Part shown: in pieces, positions 61,953 to 64,000 of the stretch
How positions within the stretch are numbered: the first letter of the stretch is position 1
Layout of the letters: each line of letters starts with the position of its first letter
Origin: Bacteroidetes bacterium HGW-Bacteroidetes-16
Lineage (GTDB): Bacteria > Bacteroidota > Bacteroidia > Bacteroidales > F082
Length of the DNA stretch: 64,000 nt
Direction: 5' to 3'
Assembly (NCBI GenBank): GCA_002840975.1
Contig: PHDN01000001.1
Coordinates: 1-64,000, forward strand
Translations under genes and position numbers: made by a program
Notes under the pieces: generated by a model
Database searches by the model: none
Told to the model about the DNA's origin: nothing
The model's input: the letters and a program-made list of their open reading frames with translations, nothing else

Positions 61953-63404
61953 ATGCTGTTTAATTCATTCACCTTTGCGGTTTTTGTACCCATCGTATTC
62001 TTTGTTTATTGGTTTGTTTTTAGCAAAAACCTGAGGTTACAGAACTTCTTTTTGCTGGTGGTAAGCTATGTGTTTTACGGATGGTGGGATTGGCGCTTTC
62101 TTTCTTTGATTTTTATAAGTTCTCTTTCCGATTTTCTAATTGGAATATGGCTACACAAAAACTCAGATGAAAAGAAACGGAAACTACTTTTATGGTTGAG
62201 CTTGTTTATCAACCTGGGGTTATTGGGTTTTTTTAAGTACTACAATTTTTTTGTGGACTCATTCATCGAAGCTGCTGCAAAAATAGGGGTTCATTTACAT
62301 GAAAGCACTTTAAATATCATACTTCCGGTTGGAATCAGTTTTTATACATTTCAAACTTTAAGCTATACAATAGATATTTACAGACGGAAATTGAACCCGA
62401 CAAATGATATCATTTCATTTTTTGCATTTGTAAGTTTTTTTCCTCAGTTGGTGGCGGGTCCAATCGAACGGGCATCCCAGTTGCTTCCTCAGTTTGAAAA
62501 ACCACGTATTTTTGATAGTGAAAAAGCAAAAGATGGATTAAGGCAAATTCTCTGGGGATTAATAAAAAAAGTGGTCGTTGCCGATACCCTGGCCATCCAG
62601 GTGGACCAGATATTTAATGTTACATCTTATTCATCTACCCCAGGTATAACGCTGATTCTAGGAGCCGTATTTTTTTCCTTTCAGGTATATTGCGATTTCT
62701 CCGGCTACTCTGATATTGCCATCGGCACCGCCAGGTTGTTTGGTTTTAGTTTGATGCGTAACTTCGCCTTTCCGTTTTTCTCCCGAAACATTGCGGAATT
62801 TTGGCAACGTTGGCATATATCGCTATCCACCTGGTTTCGCGATTATGTTTTTATTCCTCTCGGTGGCAGCCGCGTTTCTAAATGGACTCAAGTCAGAAAC
62901 ATTATGGTCACTTTTGGAATTAGTGGATTGTGGCATGGGGCCAACTGGACCTATATTTTTTTTGGTTTATTAAACGGACTATATTATTTGCCTTATATAT
63001 TATCAAAATCAAAAGGAAAACACAGCGAAATTGTGGCCGCCCATAGGTTTTTACCGAATTTGAAAGAGCTATCGCAAATGATCATCACCTTTTCATTGTT
63101 TGCTTTTTCAATTATTTTTTTTCGAGCTTCCAGTATTGAGCGATCATACAACTTCATATTCAATATGTTTAACAATTTTAGTATGAACCATGCCATACTC
63201 TTGCAGTGGTTGCAGTCAGAATCGATGATCCTTATATTTTTGCTAACTGGAGTTGAATGGCTGCAACGCAATAAACAACATGCTCTTGAAATAGAGACAG
63301 TTCCAGGCTTCTTCCGGTGGTCAATTTACGCTGCTTCTTTCGTGGCATTTATTTACTTTGGCCAATTTGAAAGCACACAGCAATTTATATATTTTCAGTT
63401 TTAA
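61953..63404 (+). CDS. MBOAT family O-acyltransferase (AlgI-like)
   Basis: The 483-residue protein has about ten transmembrane helices and the MBOAT landmarks: LNIILPVGISFYTFQTLSY, FFPQLVAGPIERA, FSGYSDIAIGTARLFGF, FWQRWHISLSTWFRDY, and SGLWHGANW with catalytic His328. AlgI-type proteins move acetyl groups across the membrane for O-acetylation of exopolysaccharides. The next gene begins 6 bases later and fits the SGNH-like partner that such proteins need. Confidence 0.93.
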   Translation: MLFNSFTFAVFVPIVFFVYWFVFSKNLRLQNFFLLVVSYVFYGWWDWRFLSLIFISSLSDFLIGIWLHKNSDEKKRKLLLWLSLFINLGLLGFFKYYNFFVDSFIEAAAKIGVHLHESTLNIILPVGISFYTFQTLSYTIDIYRRKLNPTNDIISFFAFVSFFPQLVAGPIERASQLLPQFEKPRIFDSEKAKDGLRQILWGLIKKVVVADTLAIQVDQIFNVTSYSSTPGITLILGAVFFSFQVYCDFSGYSDIAIGTARLFGFSLMRNFAFPFFSRNIAEFWQRWHISLSTWFRDYVFIPLGGSRVSKWTQVRNIMVTFGISGLWHGANWTYIFFGLLNGLYYLPYILSKSKGKHSEIVAAHRFLPNLKELSQMIITFSLFAFSIIFFRASSIERSYNFIFNMFNNFSMNHAILLQWLQSESMILIFLLTGVEWLQRNKQHALEIETVPGFFRWSIYAASFVAFIYFGQFESTQQFIYFQF

Positions 63405-63410
63405 GTAAAG

Positions 63411-64000
63411 ATGGAGGCATTCACTAAATTTTTTTGGGGTGTTGTAAAAGTAATCATCCTTTTATTCCTGATTTCTTCGCCCATTCTATACTTTAACATG
63501 GTTGTTGATCCATACGGTGTTTTTTTTAATAATCCCCAAAAAAGCCGTGTGGAGCCAAACAACAGGTATTTGAAATTGAATTATATACTGGAAAACCCGA
63601 AAAAATTCGATTCATTCATTTTTGGGTCCTCACGGGTTAATTTTTTAAATCCCGAGAAAATTCATGACCAGAAATACTTCAATATGTCCTATTCAATGGG
63701 AATGCCTAAAAATCATGTTGAAGATATCGAATTGATGATCAGTCGAGGTGTGAAAATTAAAAACCTGATGGTAGGTCTTGATTACTTTTCGCTCCTCGAA
63801 AACCCGGAGAATTCTGAAAAGGATCTCCTTCGTAAAGAATACCCTGCCTCACTTCTTAAAAAAGTTAAATTTTTTAGCAGCTATCTTTTTTATCGCCCTT
63901 CATGGGAATTTGTCGAAAAGTACTTTATGGATCATCAGGGAACAGACCGATCAAAAATATTTATCAGCGGAATCGCGACGAATAGCAAAACTGACCATTT
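63411..64000 (+). CDS. Membrane-anchored, AlgJ/DltD-like partner of MBOAT (3' end missing)
   Basis: ATG 63411 lies 6 bases after the MBOAT stop. The visible 196 residues have a transmembrane helix (VVKVIILLFLISSPILYF), then VDPYGVFFNNPQKSR and the block FDSFIFGSSRVNFLNPEK, whose GSSR sits where SGNH-hydrolase relatives place their first conserved block. This is the build of the periplasmic partner that takes acetyl groups from AlgI-type MBOAT proteins. The frame is open at base 64000, so the His/Asp catalytic residues could not be checked. Confidence 0.7.
   Translation, partial: MEAFTKFFWGVVKVIILLFLISSPILYFNMVVDPYGVFFNNPQKSRVEPNNRYLKLNYILENPKKFDSFIFGSSRVNFLNPEKIHDQKYFNMSYSMGMPKNHVEDIELMISRGVKIKNLMVGLDYFSLLENPENSEKDLLRKEYPASLLKKVKFFSSYLFYRPSWEFVEKYFMDHQGTDRSKIFISGIATNSKTDH

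Overview
The window reads as a chromosomal segment of a member of the Bacteroidota, probably an anaerobic or microaerobic Bacteroidales/Marinilabiliales-like organism, possibly from an environmental genome. The signs are two TonB-dependent receptors with N-terminal carboxypeptidase-regulatory-like domains, secreted proteins with type IX secretion (T9SS) C-terminal sorting domains, repeated TAnnTTTG -7 promoter motifs, weak Shine-Dalgarno signals, and a fused ResB-CcsA cytochrome c synthase. No rRNA, tRNA, CRISPR array, prophage or insertion sequence was seen.

Layout. 0-9 kb: a secreted-protein fragment, a TPP riboswitch in front of a TonB receptor (thiamine uptake), small hypothetical genes, a DUF1801/YdeI protein, a secreted Omp28-like T9SS protein and an HExxH lipoprotein. 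9-14 kb: an isoprenoid-synthase-fold protein, a cupin, and a complete nickel module (NikR regulator plus the ECF transporter NikM-NikN-NikQ-NikO, the ATPase with a histidine-rich tail). 14-19.3 kb: a decaying minus-strand operon. Its first gene, an acyltransferase-3 protein, is intact and has a good promoter. The following acyltransferase carries a frameshift and a stop, the lipoprotein hydrolase has a stop directly after its lipobox cysteine, and the last gene looks truncated. A membrane-anchored AraC regulator lies upstream. 19.3-20.7 kb: a gene-poor gap with tandem ~106-bp repeats and a possible 37-residue small gene with its own terminator. 20.7-31.7 kb: acetyl-CoA synthetase, a TolB-like propeller, a prohibitin-like protein, a gamma-family PLP lyase, a T9SS repeat protein, an O-antigen-ligase-like TPR protein and a GT-C-like membrane protein.

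31.7-36.4 kb is the most interesting metabolic unit: a minus-strand operon of an OprC/NosA-like TonB receptor that keeps the CxxxM and HxM copper ligands, an MmpS-like lipoprotein, an MbnP-like lipoprotein and an MbnH/MauG-like di-heme protein. Together they suggest copper acquisition linked to tryptophan-to-kynurenine maturation of MbnP. 37-46.5 kb is housekeeping: an Smr protein, the cytochrome c synthase that could serve the di-heme protein, an HEPN/MNT pair, SelD with MnmH (2-selenouridine in tRNA), EttA and YwbE.

46.5-64 kb is a surface-polysaccharide locus: a second Wzy/WaaL-like TPR protein, a double methyltransferase, a 1918-residue protein combining a methyltransferase, coiled coil, hinge repeats, an RgpF domain and three glycosyltransferase domains, a sulfotransferase, a sugar C-methyltransferase, two GDP-mannose-dehydratase-family enzymes, a polyprenol-phosphate-mannose-synthase-like GT2, an MBOAT O-acetyltransferase and the start of its likely SGNH-type partner. 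It probably makes a deoxyhexose-containing, methylated, sulfated and O-acylated glycan.
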